Source: Actinomycetota bacterium
GTDB lineage: Bacteria; Actinomycetota; Humimicrobiia; Humimicrobiales; Humimicrobiaceae
DNA length: 64,000 bases
Assembly (NCBI GenBank): GCA_023475715.1
Contig: JAMCVO010000026.1
Location: 1 to 64,000, forward strand
Direction of reading: 5' to 3'
Shown here: one piece after another, positions 17,654-27,307 of the stretch
How the letters are laid out: every line of letters begins with the position of its first letter
Numbering within the stretch: position 1 is the first letter of the stretch
Notes under the pieces: generated by a model
The model's input: only the letters and a program-made list of their open reading frames with translations
What the model was told of the DNA's origin: nothing
The model's database searches: none
Translations under genes and position numbers: made by a program

Positions 17654-18286
17654 TTAATCAACCAGCTTATTCTTTATGGCTATTGAAACAGCTTCAGCCC
17701 TGTTGGAGGCCCCAAGCTTACTCAATATATTGCTTACATGGAATTTCACCGTAGAAAGACTTAATACCAACTTTTGTGTAATCTTTTTATTAGATAGACC
17801 CTCAACCAGACAAGCCATAATATTCTTTTCCTGACTGGTTAACTGATAGTCTATAACCGAGGGGTTTTTAAGATTTGAAATTAAAAAATCGCTTGCTTCA
17901 GAAGATAATGTCGATTTTCCTTTATCAGCATCTCTTATGGTTGCTACCAGACTATCGCCGGATATATTTTTTAAGACATACCCTATTGCTCCGGCTTTTA
18001 AAGAATCTTCTATAAGTTTTTTATCTATAAAACTGGTCAAAGTAACTACTTTAATAGATGGCCAGTTTTTGAGTATCTTTTTAGTTGCTTCTATGCCGTT
18101 AACTTCAGGCATAATTAAATCCATAAGGACTATGTCAGGCTTACATTTTTCGCACATTTCTAATGCTACTTTACCGTTTTCTGCTTCTCCGGTTACTTCT
18201 ATGTCGTCATAAACTCCAAGCAGAGTATTTATGCCATGTCTTACCAGTGGATGATCATCAACTATTAATACTTTTATCATTTTCAA
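17654..18286 (-). CDS. NarL/LuxR-family response regulator
   Basis: A 210-residue response regulator. The receiver domain (about 4-120) has acidic pocket DD (10-11), phospho-acceptor Asp56 in VLMDLIMP, Thr at VTLTS and Lys at YVLKN. The LuxR-type HTH is at about 145-205 (LSNKKITQKLVLSLSTVKFH). It should bind DNA when phosphorylated by the kinase encoded just upstream. The frame opens at a TTG (18286), but the ATG at 18280 may be the real start. Both have only weak AGAAG-like signals. Targets are unknown; adjacent sugar genes are candidates. Confidence 0.95.
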   Translation of the reverse strand: MKMIKVLIVDDHPLVRHGINTLLGVYDDIEVTGEAENGKVALEMCEKCKPDIVLMDLIMPEVNGIEATKKILKNWPSIKVVTLTSFIDKKLIEDSLKAGAIGYVLKNISGDSLVATIRDADKGKSTLSSEASDFLISNLKNPSVIDYQLTSQEKNIMACLVEGLSNKKITQKLVLSLSTVKFHVSNILSKLGASNRAEAVSIAIKNKLVD

Positions 18287-18421
18287 TTACTTCTTTTTAT
18301 TATTGACCGTATTTTTAGTACTATCACCTTTTATGCTTTCAAAATATTATATACCAACTCCAAATGAAGTGGAATACATTCCTTTTTATGTTAGCATCTA
18401 AAATTTCGTGATAAAAAATAA

Positions 18422-18532
18422 ATTGATAAGCCAGGATGGGTATTGAGAAAACCATTTGAAGGCTTAAGCGGGCATGGTTCCTTAAAAAAAGTTATTAAAA
18501 ATATAAAATTTATGATATATTGTTTCTATTAA
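18422..18532 (+). pseudogene. possible short gene remnant between kinase and regulator
   Basis: An open plus-strand frame of 36 codons without a good start. It reads DKPGWVLRKPFEGLSGHGSL and then a lysine-rich tail that becomes antisense to the end of the kinase gene. The first 25 residues look like real protein sequence. The family is not recognised, and a chance frame is quite possible. Confidence 0.22.
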
Positions 18533-20657
18533 TTTGTTGTTTTTTATTGTAAATAACAGTAATCTTTGTACCCTTACCCGGTAAACTATCTATAAATATC
18601 GATGCCCCTATAAGCTTGGCTCTTTCTCTCATTATGGTCAATCCCAAATTTGTTAAGGCTATTTTTTTATTATCAAAACCGCACCCATTATCTGTTATAT
18701 CCATATATAATTTGTCCGGAAATATTTTTAAAACCAGAGTGGCCTTGGTTGCGTGAGAATGTTTAATTATATTATTTAATGCTTCCTGTGCAATACGATA
18801 ACAACCAAGCACAATCTTGGGTGAAAATTTGTACTCTCCGTTTGTTATTAATTCTATTGGGATTTTGGATCTGGCTCCAATGAATTTTACCATTCCATGC
18901 AGCAGATTTCCAAGATCTTCATCCCTGATAGCTGAAGGTTTTAATTCGTAAAGCAAAACACGCATTTCTGTAAGGGCAACATTATTTAGCTTTCTCACTT
19001 CCTCCAATCTCTCAATTACAGCTTCCGGATTCTTTTCCCATAATTTAGGAATCACTTCTGCAATCAGATTTGCCGAAAAAAGGGTTTGAGTTACAGTATC
19101 ATGCAATTCTCTTGCCAATTTACTTCGTTCTTCATTTAAGTTTTTTTCTTTTCTTATTTTATTTTGTAATCTATCAGCTTTTTTTTTGCTTGTTATATCT
19201 CTTCCATAGACATTAAAATAATCACAATCTTTTACCGGCATAATAATAAATTCATAAATTAATTTGTTGATCTTGATTTCGACTGTTTCTAATTTAACAT
19301 TTTTATTTTTTTCCCAACCTGAAACTGAATCATGTATAACCTTCAGGAATTTTCTTTTTTTCTCATTGCCTAGTTGCTGCAATAAATTTTTGGCTGGCTC
19401 ATTTGCGTAAATAATTAAATTTTCATTATTCATTCTCATTACAGGATTTGGATTCTCTGATGGAAATCTTGACAAGCTCTCTATTTTTTTTTCATTCTCT
19501 TTCCTTTCTGTAATATCAGAAAATATAGCTGCAAATTTTCCTTTGGAGGGAGAAAAAACTGAAACTGAAAAATATTTTTTCATAGGAGAAAAAAAAGTTT
19601 CGAATCTGGCAGGTTCTCCTGAATCTGCAACTTGTTCATAAATGTTTATGTAAGGAGAAAGACCTGTTTTGAAAACTTCCGAAGTCTTTTTACCGATAAC
19701 CTGATCTCTTTCAAGACCCAATATGGACAGGTAGGCATTATTTACATCAATAATTCTAAGGTCTGCTGGCTTATTTGATTTATCATATATTATTTCATTA
19801 AGACTGGCACCTTCATTCATCGAATAATAAAGTGAACGAAATTTTTCTTCACTTTCTCTTATATCTTTTTCGCTCTGTTTTAATTTGAAGAAGAGTAAAT
19901 CAAGAGGCTGAGAGAATCCTGTCTCAATAATAGCTTTGTAGATTAGAAAAAATGACAGAATTTTAAAAAAATGTCCCAACTGATTAAATAAACCATATAC
20001 GTCCAAATACAAGGTAAAAGACAGCTCCGATAGAATAGTTATGGCTAAAGAAGATATAATCAAAATATAAACCGTTCGGTTGAATTCTTTCCGGTACAGA
20101 TAAAGAAAAAATATTACTATTATTAATATAAAAGATATTATATATTCACTTGCGATTTTAAATGTTGTAAGTCCTGTTCCTTCCACATAGCTGACAGGGA
20201 AAATTTTCCAATAAAATATGAACAATAAAATCAAAATTGTAACAATCAGATAACAGATAAGCTGAATTTTATAATTTAATCTTCTTGTGATAAAAAATAC
20301 AGCAAGCAGCAGAGAGATGCTCTCAAGATATCTTGCAGAAATCCAGAGTTGAGTTGCAAGGTTTGAACCTGTAAAGCTTGTAAATATACCCATTCCCTTG
20401 TAGGAAAGAGCGTGGAATAAATCCACTAGTCCCACAAAAAAATATGCAATTCCAACAAATAGAAGATAATTATTGTCTAAAAATTTTTTAGAATTCCAGG
20501 CAATTATAAATATTCCGAAAGCAATGATAATGCTGAATAACTCTACAAAATTGTGATACAGAACATAGCTGTATAAGCTTATAAAATAAAGGCCAGTAAT
20601 TGATATCAGGCCGAATATAATACTTAAATAATTTTTTTTAAAAAAAGATATTACCAA
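18510..20657 (-). CDS. membrane sensor histidine kinase, MASE3-PAS-PAS-HisKA_3
   Basis: A 715-residue sensor kinase. Residues 10-245 hold about seven to eight transmembrane helices of the MASE3 type. One PAS domain (about 270-385) is clear and a second PAS-like domain follows (about 395-490). The HisKA_3 dimerisation domain has the phospho-acceptor His519 in LARELHDTVTQTLFS. The HATPase domain ends the protein (NIIKHSHA near 640, DNGCGF near 660). This is NarL-system architecture and fits the response regulator 223 bp downstream. The start is a TTG at 20657 without a strong Shine-Dalgarno. The stimulus is unknown. Confidence 0.93.
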   Translation of the reverse strand: MVISFFKKNYLSIIFGLISITGLYFISLYSYVLYHNFVELFSIIIAFGIFIIAWNSKKFLDNNYLLFVGIAYFFVGLVDLFHALSYKGMGIFTSFTGSNLATQLWISARYLESISLLLAVFFITRRLNYKIQLICYLIVTILILLFIFYWKIFPVSYVEGTGLTTFKIASEYIISFILIIVIFFLYLYRKEFNRTVYILIISSLAITILSELSFTLYLDVYGLFNQLGHFFKILSFFLIYKAIIETGFSQPLDLLFFKLKQSEKDIRESEEKFRSLYYSMNEGASLNEIIYDKSNKPADLRIIDVNNAYLSILGLERDQVIGKKTSEVFKTGLSPYINIYEQVADSGEPARFETFFSPMKKYFSVSVFSPSKGKFAAIFSDITERKENEKKIESLSRFPSENPNPVMRMNNENLIIYANEPAKNLLQQLGNEKKRKFLKVIHDSVSGWEKNKNVKLETVEIKINKLIYEFIIMPVKDCDYFNVYGRDITSKKKADRLQNKIRKEKNLNEERSKLARELHDTVTQTLFSANLIAEVIPKLWEKNPEAVIERLEEVRKLNNVALTEMRVLLYELKPSAIRDEDLGNLLHGMVKFIGARSKIPIELITNGEYKFSPKIVLGCYRIAQEALNNIIKHSHATKATLVLKIFPDKLYMDITDNGCGFDNKKIALTNLGLTIMRERAKLIGASIFIDSLPGKGTKITVIYNKKQQINRNNIS

Positions 20658-20780
20658 ATTGTTATTATTAGATTATTATAATAAAAAATATCAATAATAT
20701 TTCTCCATAATAAAATTCTTAACGATAAAAACCCCTTAGTATTATAATATTAAAAAACAGTACTTTACAAATTTGATTAA

Positions 20781-21224
20781 TTACTTAATATTCAAATTCT
20801 CTAAATCATTTATAATATCTTCCGCGTGTCTCGCAGGATTTACTGTTGGATAGACTTTTTCAACTATTCCCTCGGGATTGATAAGATATGAAACTCTCTT
20901 GGTAATGATTCCGCCGGCATAATATTTCTTTATAACCTCTTTTTCCGGATCTGAAAGAAGAATAATGGGAAGATTATATTTATCTGCAAATCTTTTATGA
21001 CTTATTGGTGAGTCCGGACTTATCCCTATAACTTTTGCATTAAGCTTTTCAAATTTTTCAATATTATCCCTAAAATTTTTTGCTTCGGTTGTGCAGCCAG
21101 GGCTATTATCCCTGGGATAAAAATAGACTATTACCCACTTTCCTTTATAGTCAGCTAAAGTATGCAATTTATTATTTTGGTCCATTAACTCAAAATCGGG
21201 AGCCTTGGTTTTTTCTTTTAACAT
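20781..21224 (-). CDS. bcp: peroxiredoxin of the Bcp/PrxQ family, single cysteine
   Basis: A thiol peroxidase that reduces hydrogen peroxide and alkyl peroxides, 147 residues. The peroxidatic Cys44 lies in PRDNSPGCTTEA. In E. coli Bcp a resolving cysteine occurs five residues later, but here that position is Lys49, and Cys44 is the only cysteine in the protein. It must therefore be resolved by an external thiol (1-Cys type). AAAGGT precedes the ATG. It is a monocistronic minus-strand gene. Confidence 0.93.
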   Translation of the reverse strand: MLKEKTKAPDFELMDQNNKLHTLADYKGKWVIVYFYPRDNSPGCTTEAKNFRDNIEKFEKLNAKVIGISPDSPISHKRFADKYNLPIILLSDPEKEVIKKYYAGGIITKRVSYLINPEGIVEKVYPTVNPARHAEDIINDLENLNIK

Positions 21225-21470
21225 TTAGATACCTTTCTCTTATGTTCCATTTGTTTTAAATCCACATATTATTTTTTTTATTGATTTCTCCTAAATAATA
21301 GTTATAAACTTTATTTATTTCCTCCCAAAAAAGCACCTATGCGAGAAGTCTAAATAAGATATTTATAAAAACCTATTGGCTTAAAATGTTATTATATAGA
21401 TTATAGATTCAAACACAGAATACATTAACAGCATTTAGTCTAGTTTTTTAGATATAAAGGTAGGGCTTTT
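21225..21470. other. divergent intergenic region upstream of the PP2C gene
   Basis: It lies between the minus-strand peroxiredoxin and the plus-strand phosphatase. It must contain the promoter of each, but none could be pinned down. No ORF with coding character was seen. Confidence 0.4.
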
Positions 21471-21499
21471 AAACTGGTCATTGGTCCAGTTTGTTTTTT
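21471..21499 (+). terminator. terminator-like hairpin with no gene upstream
   Basis: A 7-bp stem (AAACTGG 21471-21477 with CCAGTTT 21486-21492) is followed by a six-T run at 21494-21499. It points along the plus strand, where no gene precedes it, 59 bp before the PP2C start. It may end a small RNA or act as an attenuator of the stp-prkC leader. Confidence 0.55.
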
Positions 21500-21557
21500 A
21501 AAATGCTTTAAATTAAACTATTTTATTAATGCTCACTTATAACATATAATTAGTCCC

Positions 21558-22268
21558 ATGGAATACTTTGCCGCAACCGATATTGGAAATTATCGTGACA
21601 AAAACGAAGATTTTTATTTTTGTAATGATAATTTATTCATAGTTGCAGATGGAATGGGTGGCCATAAAGCCGGAGAAATTGCCAGCAGAACCGCAGTGGA
21701 AAATTTTGTGAAACATTTTCAAAGCGTCCCCAAAAATAATACCCAAAATATCCGGGAAGCTATGATTAAAAGTATAAATTTTTCCAACAATGAGATAATT
21801 AAACTTTCAAAAGAGAAAGAAAATTATTACGGCATGGGGACCACTTTTACAGGGTGCTATATCGAAGACAATAAAGCACATATTATACATGTTGGAGATA
21901 GCAGACTTTACCTAAAAAACAGCAGGCAACTCAAATTATTAACTTCAGACCATACAATTGTAGGCGAACTTTTCAGAAAAGGTTTAATTACGTACGAAGA
22001 TGCATTCAATCATCCTCAAAAGAATTATCTTACAAATGCTTTAGGCAGTGAGAATGAATTAATACCTGATTATATCTCTCTTGATCTGGAAAAAAAAGAT
22101 ATTATTCTTCTCTGCTCTGATGGGCTTAATTCAATGTTAAGGGACACTTTTATTTTTAAAATTATAAAGCAATTCAAAAATCCGGAAGAAATTACAAAAA
22201 AATTGATTTACTGGGCAAAAAATAGGGGCGGACTCGATAATATAACAGTTATTTCAATAAAGATTTAA
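21558..22268 (+). CDS. PP2C-family serine/threonine phosphatase (Stp/PrpC)
   Basis: Removes phosphate from Ser/Thr residues and opposes the adjacent PASTA kinase. The 236-residue protein keeps the PP2C metal motifs: RDKNED (13-18), VADGMGGHKAGE (29-40), HVGDSRLYL, LTSDHT, LLCSDGLNSM and the final DNITVI. Both metal centres appear intact. It is followed 39 bp later by the kinase, as in the stp-prkC pairs of Firmicutes and Actinobacteria. Confidence 0.96.
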   Translation: MEYFAATDIGNYRDKNEDFYFCNDNLFIVADGMGGHKAGEIASRTAVENFVKHFQSVPKNNTQNIREAMIKSINFSNNEIIKLSKEKENYYGMGTTFTGCYIEDNKAHIIHVGDSRLYLKNSRQLKLLTSDHTIVGELFRKGLITYEDAFNHPQKNYLTNALGSENELIPDYISLDLEKKDIILLCSDGLNSMLRDTFIFKIIKQFKNPEEITKKLIYWAKNRGGLDNITVISIKI

Positions 22269-22307
22269 AACTACATTAATTTTTAGTTACAGGAACCTAT
22301 TAAAAAA

Positions 22308-24185
22308 ATGACACAAAATAATTTAGACAAACAGGACAGGAACATTTTAGATAGCAGGCTCACAGATACCCTGATTGCAAACAGATATAAGATTATTGAA
22401 AAAATTGCATCGGGGGGGATGGCAGATGTCTATCTTGGTTATGATTCTAAGCTGGAAAGAAAGGTTGCGTTAAAAATCCTTCATGAAAATTATGCAAACA
22501 GTAAGAATTTCGTAAACAGGTTTAAAAGTGAGGCTCAAATTCTGTCGAAATTAAATAATCCTAATATCGTAATGGTATATGATTGGGGAGAATTTGAAGG
22601 ATTATATTTTATAGCAATGGAATACATACAGGGTAAAAGCTTAAAGGAGACTATAGAAAAAAAAGGTGCCTTAAATCCTGAGACAATAGTAAATTATTCA
22701 ATGCAAATATGCAATGCACTTGAAGTAGCTCACAATAATAACCTTATCCATAGAGATATAAAGCCTCAGAATATATTGATAACTGCCGAAGGTATGGTAA
22801 AAGTTGCAGATTTTGGAATTGCAAAATCGACTATAGCCGATATAACAAAAACTATGAATATTGTGGGAACCGCTCATTATGTCTCACCCGAGCAGGCCCA
22901 GGGTAAAGTTCTTGATTTTCGAACGGATATTTACTCCTTGGGTATTGTCATGTACGAAATGCTGACGGCAGATCTTCCTTTTAGAGGAAGTAATTCCATA
23001 GATATAAGTCTCAGGCACATAAGTGAGCAGCCTACTTTGCCCTCAAAAATAATATTTAACGTACCTGAAAAACTGGAAAAGATAATAATGAAATGCCTGG
23101 AGAAAAATCCTTCATATAGGTATCCTTCCATAACTTCTTTGAAAAAAGATCTTCAAAATTTTCTCGACAAAAAGCCACTGATAATAGAAAAAAGAAACTC
23201 TGATGAGAATCATATAAAAGAGTGGGCACTAACTTATTCAAAATCAAGAAGGGCAAAAGTTTTATGGACATTTCTTTGCCTGAATATTTTTTTTATGGTT
23301 CTTTTTGTAGTATTTTTAACATTATTTTTGAGTATTAATTCAAGATATAAAAATATAAAAACAGAAATTGGTTTTATGATTGTTCCTCCCATAGAAAGAA
23401 TAAATGTAAATGAGGCAAAAGAAATACTTTCAACCTATGGTTTAAAGTTAGTTATAAAAAGTTCTGAATTCAATTCAAATATAAGCCAAAACTATATCAT
23501 CAGCCAGGACCCTCAGCCAGGCAATAAGATACCAAAAGACAGCAGTGTGAATGTTGTTCTAAGCAAAGGGCTTGAAACAGTATTGGTTAAAGTTCCTAAT
23601 CTTATTGGTTTGACCAAACAAGATGCAATTAAAACTATTGAGGACTTGGGATTAAAGGCAGGTAGTATTTCTGAGGAAAACAGTTCTGACTTTGTAAAGG
23701 ATACAATTATTAATCAAAATCCCAGTTATAATGAAGAAATAGATAAAAATTCTATAATTAACCTTACAGTTAGCATGGGCAACAAAATTTTAACTATTCC
23801 CAATTTGATAGGTTCTGATTTTCTGTATGCAAAGGCACAGATTGAAATGCTTGGCCTCAAACTAAGTACTACCAAGATGACTGATGCAGCAAGCCCCCCG
23901 GGTACTATAATTGCATTAAATCCACCGCCTGGTTCTCAGGTTGAAGAAAATAGTATTGTAGAGTTAATAATTGCAACAAACCTTGAATTTATTCCAACAC
24001 CAGACCTAATTGGTATGAGTCTTACAAATGCAGTGAATTTATTAAATGAAAAAGGGATCATATTTGAAATTAGTTATATCCAAACTGATTATTCTGTTCA
24101 GAAAGATACTATCCTTGAACAGGATCCCCAACCAGGTACTACCTTACAGCCGGGTGGGGCAATGATTTTATTTGCCGGAAAATAA
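22308..24185 (+). CDS. prkC: PASTA-domain serine/threonine protein kinase
   Basis: A transmembrane Ser/Thr kinase of the PrkC/PknB family, 625 residues. The kinase domain has the glycine loop ASGGMADV (34-41), Lys56, HRDIKPQN with catalytic Asp150, DFG (168-170) and GTAHYVSPE (187-195). A transmembrane helix at about 319-343 leads to four extracellular PASTA repeats (from about 358, 425, 490 and 555), which bind peptidoglycan fragments in this family. It regulates cell-wall growth. The last 18 bases overlap the end of the convergent accA. The usual neighbours ftsW/pbpA are absent. Confidence 0.97.
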   Translation: MTQNNLDKQDRNILDSRLTDTLIANRYKIIEKIASGGMADVYLGYDSKLERKVALKILHENYANSKNFVNRFKSEAQILSKLNNPNIVMVYDWGEFEGLYFIAMEYIQGKSLKETIEKKGALNPETIVNYSMQICNALEVAHNNNLIHRDIKPQNILITAEGMVKVADFGIAKSTIADITKTMNIVGTAHYVSPEQAQGKVLDFRTDIYSLGIVMYEMLTADLPFRGSNSIDISLRHISEQPTLPSKIIFNVPEKLEKIIMKCLEKNPSYRYPSITSLKKDLQNFLDKKPLIIEKRNSDENHIKEWALTYSKSRRAKVLWTFLCLNIFFMVLFVVFLTLFLSINSRYKNIKTEIGFMIVPPIERINVNEAKEILSTYGLKLVIKSSEFNSNISQNYIISQDPQPGNKIPKDSSVNVVLSKGLETVLVKVPNLIGLTKQDAIKTIEDLGLKAGSISEENSSDFVKDTIINQNPSYNEEIDKNSIINLTVSMGNKILTIPNLIGSDFLYAKAQIEMLGLKLSTTKMTDAASPPGTIIALNPPPGSQVEENSIVELIIATNLEFIPTPDLIGMSLTNAVNLLNEKGIIFEISYIQTDYSVQKDTILEQDPQPGTTLQPGGAMILFAGK

Positions 24186-25166
24186 ATCTTGCGATGGTTC
24201 TGCTAAAAATCCCAAAGTTTCAAATTTTTGTGCTCTTTGTTCCTTTAATTTTTTGCCATCAATATTTTTAAATTTATCAAGGGCAAGAACCAAATATCTT
24301 TTTAAGATTCTTACCATTCTTGCAGGATCAGTATGTGCACCACCTAATGGTTCAAATATTATTCTGTCAATTACTCCCATTCGCAGTAAACTTTTTGAAG
24401 TTAATTTTAATGCCCGTGCTGCAAGTTTTGAACCACTCGTGTCTTTCCAGAGAATTGCCGCACAGCCTTCAGGTGAAATTACTGAATAAGTTGAATTTTC
24501 AAGCATCATGACATAATTACCTATGGCAAGTGCAAGTGCTCCTCCGCTGCCTCCCTCACCAATCAACACCGCGATTATTGGTACTTCGAGCTCAAACATA
24601 GTTAATAAACTTTTAGCTATGGCACTTGCTTGTCCGGAATCTTCAGCCTCGAGTGCTGCATATGCCCCTGGAGTGTCAACTAAAGTAATTATTGGAAAAC
24701 CAAACCTATCTGCAAGCTGCATAACCCTCTGTGATTTTCTATATCCCTGCGGCATGCTCATTCCAAAATTAAATTCTACTCTTTCTTTTATATCTTTTCC
24801 TTTATTATGTCCAATAACTGCAACTGTTGTGCCATTTATTTTTCCCAGCCCTGCAGTTATAGATTTATCCTCTGCAGTTTGTCTGTCACCTGAAAGCTCG
24901 ATAAAATCTTCAAAAATATTACTTATATAGTCGGGTGTATGCGGCCTGGTTTCATCCCTTGATAGTTCAACAATTTTCCATGTTTTGATCGCTTCTTTCT
25001 CAACTCTTTTGTAGTTTTCAATTTTTTCTGCAAGCTCTTTTTCTGCATCGTTAAAATGAACACCGCTAAAATGTGATATCCTTTTCAATTTCTCCAGTTT
25101 AAAAAATGATCTCAATGTTTCTTTGAAATAATTTTTTGGAATTTCCTTTATTTCGTTTAAATCCAT
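24168..25166 (-). CDS. accA: acetyl-CoA carboxylase carboxyltransferase subunit alpha
   Basis: With AccD it transfers CO2 from carboxybiotin to acetyl-CoA, giving malonyl-CoA. The 332-residue protein has the usual N-terminal helical segment and crotonase-like core: RPHTPDYI, KGKDIKERVEFNFGM, VDTPGAYA, GEGGSGGALALAIGN and SPEGCAAILWKD. It lies 33 bp after accD at the end of the fab operon, and its 3' end overlaps the convergent prkC gene. Confidence 0.98.
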   Translation of the reverse strand: MDLNEIKEIPKNYFKETLRSFFKLEKLKRISHFSGVHFNDAEKELAEKIENYKRVEKEAIKTWKIVELSRDETRPHTPDYISNIFEDFIELSGDRQTAEDKSITAGLGKINGTTVAVIGHNKGKDIKERVEFNFGMSMPQGYRKSQRVMQLADRFGFPIITLVDTPGAYAALEAEDSGQASAIAKSLLTMFELEVPIIAVLIGEGGSGGALALAIGNYVMMLENSTYSVISPEGCAAILWKDTSGSKLAARALKLTSKSLLRMGVIDRIIFEPLGGAHTDPARMVRILKRYLVLALDKFKNIDGKKLKEQRAQKFETLGFLAEPSQDLFSGK

Positions 25167-25199
25167 TTTTACACCAGCCTTAAATTAATAACCTAAGGT

Positions 25200-25991
25200 T
25201 TAATTTCTAAATAATTTTAATAATCGGGCCAGAATATCCTTTATATCTTTTCTTTCAACAATCATGTCCAATTGCCCGTTTCTTAAATTTCTTTCAGCGC
25301 TTCCAAAATCAGATGGTATAGGTTTTTTTATTGTCTGTTCAACAACCCGGGGTCCTGCAAAACAAAAAAGTGTTCCTGGTTCAGAAATTATTATATCTGC
25401 AACTGTTGCAAAACTTGCACTTACACCGCCTGTGGTAGGATTTGTAATTAAACAAATATATGGTATTTTATTTTCCCTTATCCTATTTATGCATGAGACT
25501 GTTTTTGCCATCTGCATCAGTGACATTATTCCTTCCTGCATCCTTGCTCCACCCGAAGCACAAAATATAATCAAAGGCAGCTTATTGGCAATACTGTAAT
25601 TAGCAATAATTTTAATCTTTTCGCCAACTACGCTTCCCATGCTCCCACCCATGAAATTGAAATCCATTATTCCCAGTGATGTCTTAAAACCATTTATTTT
25701 TGCATCACCCACAACAAGAGCTTCGTTTAATCCTGACTTCAATCTTGCTTCCTTTAATCTCGAACTGTATGACTTAAGATCATAAAAATTTAAAAAATCA
25801 ACCGAATTTAAATCCTTGGCTATCTCATTAAAGCTGCCTTCATCACAAGTAATTTGTATCCTTTCCCTGGCACCAATATAACTATGATAACCACAGTTAG
25901 GGCATACATTCAAATTAACCAGGAATTCATCCGGATCAATTTCTTGATTACAGTTCTTGCATTTTAACTTTTCTGAAAGCTTTTTATCCAT
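25200..25991 (-). CDS. accD: acetyl-CoA carboxylase carboxyltransferase subunit beta
   Basis: A 263-residue partner of AccA. The N-terminal zinc ribbon has Cys11, Cys14, Cys30 and Cys33. The crotonase-like core shows GARMQEGIMSLMQMAK and TTGGVSASFA, which bind acetyl-CoA. It is 11 bp downstream of fabF in the operon. AccB and AccC are supplied from the plus-strand cluster at 37-40.5 kb. Confidence 0.98.
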   Translation of the reverse strand: MDKKLSEKLKCKNCNQEIDPDEFLVNLNVCPNCGYHSYIGARERIQITCDEGSFNEIAKDLNSVDFLNFYDLKSYSSRLKEARLKSGLNEALVVGDAKINGFKTSLGIMDFNFMGGSMGSVVGEKIKIIANYSIANKLPLIIFCASGGARMQEGIMSLMQMAKTVSCINRIRENKIPYICLITNPTTGGVSASFATVADIIISEPGTLFCFAGPRVVEQTIKKPIPSDFGSAERNLRNGQLDMIVERKDIKDILARLLKLFRN

Positions 25992-26002
25992 AATTTTATT
26001 TT

Positions 26003-27256
26003 TTAACTTATATATTTTTTAAATCCCAGTGTTACATTGTGTCCGCCAAAGCCCATAGAATTTGAAAGTGCAATGTTAACCTTTTTGGCTATGCTTACAT
26101 TCGGAGTATAATTCAAATCACATTTTTCATCCTGGTTTTCAAGATTTATTGTAGGTGGAATTATATCATTTTTTATAGCAAGGATGGTTGCTACTGCTTC
26201 AATTGCACCTGCAGCTCCAAGGCAATGTCCATGCATTGATTTTGTTGAACTGACGTTTAATTTATCTGTATATTCTCCGAAACATTTTCTTATGGCTACA
26301 CTCTCTACAATATCATTTAATGGAGTAGATGTTCCATGAGCATTAAGATAGTCGACTTGATCCAAACCTATATTACCTTCTTTTAGGCAATTTTTTATAC
26401 ATCTTACAACATTTTTACCTGATTCTTCGAGTGCAGTCATATGATATGCCTCTCCTGATAATCCATAACCAAAAATTTCTCCATATATTCTGGCACCTCG
26501 CTTTCGGGCATAATCGAGTTCTTCAAGAATTAGAATACCGCTTCCTTCTCCCATTACAAAACCATCCCTATCCCTGTCAAAAGGTCTGGATGCTCTTTGA
26601 GGCTCGTCATTTCTTCTTGACATCGCATTCATACTTGAAAATCCTGCCATTCCAATAGGAGTTATAGAAGCTTCGCTTCCACCGGATATCATTACCGTTG
26701 CTGCTCCCCTTTTAATAATCTCGAAAGCATCTCCTATTGAATTTGAACCTGCCGCACATGCAGTTGTAACTGTACTTACCGGACCCTTTGCCCCTGATAT
26801 TATTGATGCCTGAGCTGCTGCCATGTTGCATATCATCATCGGGATCAAGAATGGACTTACTCTGTCAGCACCCCGTTCCAGTAAAATTTTATGTTGAGCT
26901 TCAAGTGTTGCCAGTCCCCCGACTCCACTGCCGATATACACGCCAACATCATTTTCATTTTCACTGGTTATTTTAAGTCCGGAATCTTCAAGTGCAATCA
27001 CTGTAGCCGCCACCGCAAATTGTGCAAATCTATCCATTCTTTTTGCAGCTTTTGCATCCATGAAGTTTATTGGATCAAAATCTTTTATTTGAGCTGCTAT
27101 CTTCGAAGCAATTTTTTCAACATCAAAAGTTTCTATTCTGCTGACACCTGATTTTCCTGAAGTTATACTGTTCCAGAACTGGTCGATTCCGGTACCCACA
27201 GATGTCACAACTCCCATTCCTGTAACTACTACTCTCCTCCCGCTTTTTTCCGCCAT
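26003..27256 (-). CDS. fabF: 3-oxoacyl-ACP synthase II
   Basis: Elongating condensing enzyme of fatty-acid synthesis, 417 residues. The catalytic triad is Cys167 (TTACAAGS), His307 (NAHGTSTPLND) and His344 (KSMHGHCLGAAG). The ATG is preceded by GAGGT ten bases upstream. It lies 51 bp after fabG. In many operons acpP sits at this point, but it is missing here. Confidence 0.98.
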   Translation of the reverse strand: MAEKSGRRVVVTGMGVVTSVGTGIDQFWNSITSGKSGVSRIETFDVEKIASKIAAQIKDFDPINFMDAKAAKRMDRFAQFAVAATVIALEDSGLKITSENENDVGVYIGSGVGGLATLEAQHKILLERGADRVSPFLIPMMICNMAAAQASIISGAKGPVSTVTTACAAGSNSIGDAFEIIKRGAATVMISGGSEASITPIGMAGFSSMNAMSRRNDEPQRASRPFDRDRDGFVMGEGSGILILEELDYARKRGARIYGEIFGYGLSGEAYHMTALEESGKNVVRCIKNCLKEGNIGLDQVDYLNAHGTSTPLNDIVESVAIRKCFGEYTDKLNVSSTKSMHGHCLGAAGAIEAVATILAIKNDIIPPTINLENQDEKCDLNYTPNVSIAKKVNIALSNSMGFGGHNVTLGFKKYIS

Positions 27257-27307
27257 ATTTTTTTATACCTCGTTTTCTTATTTATACTTAAAAATAAAAT
27301 ATCCTTT

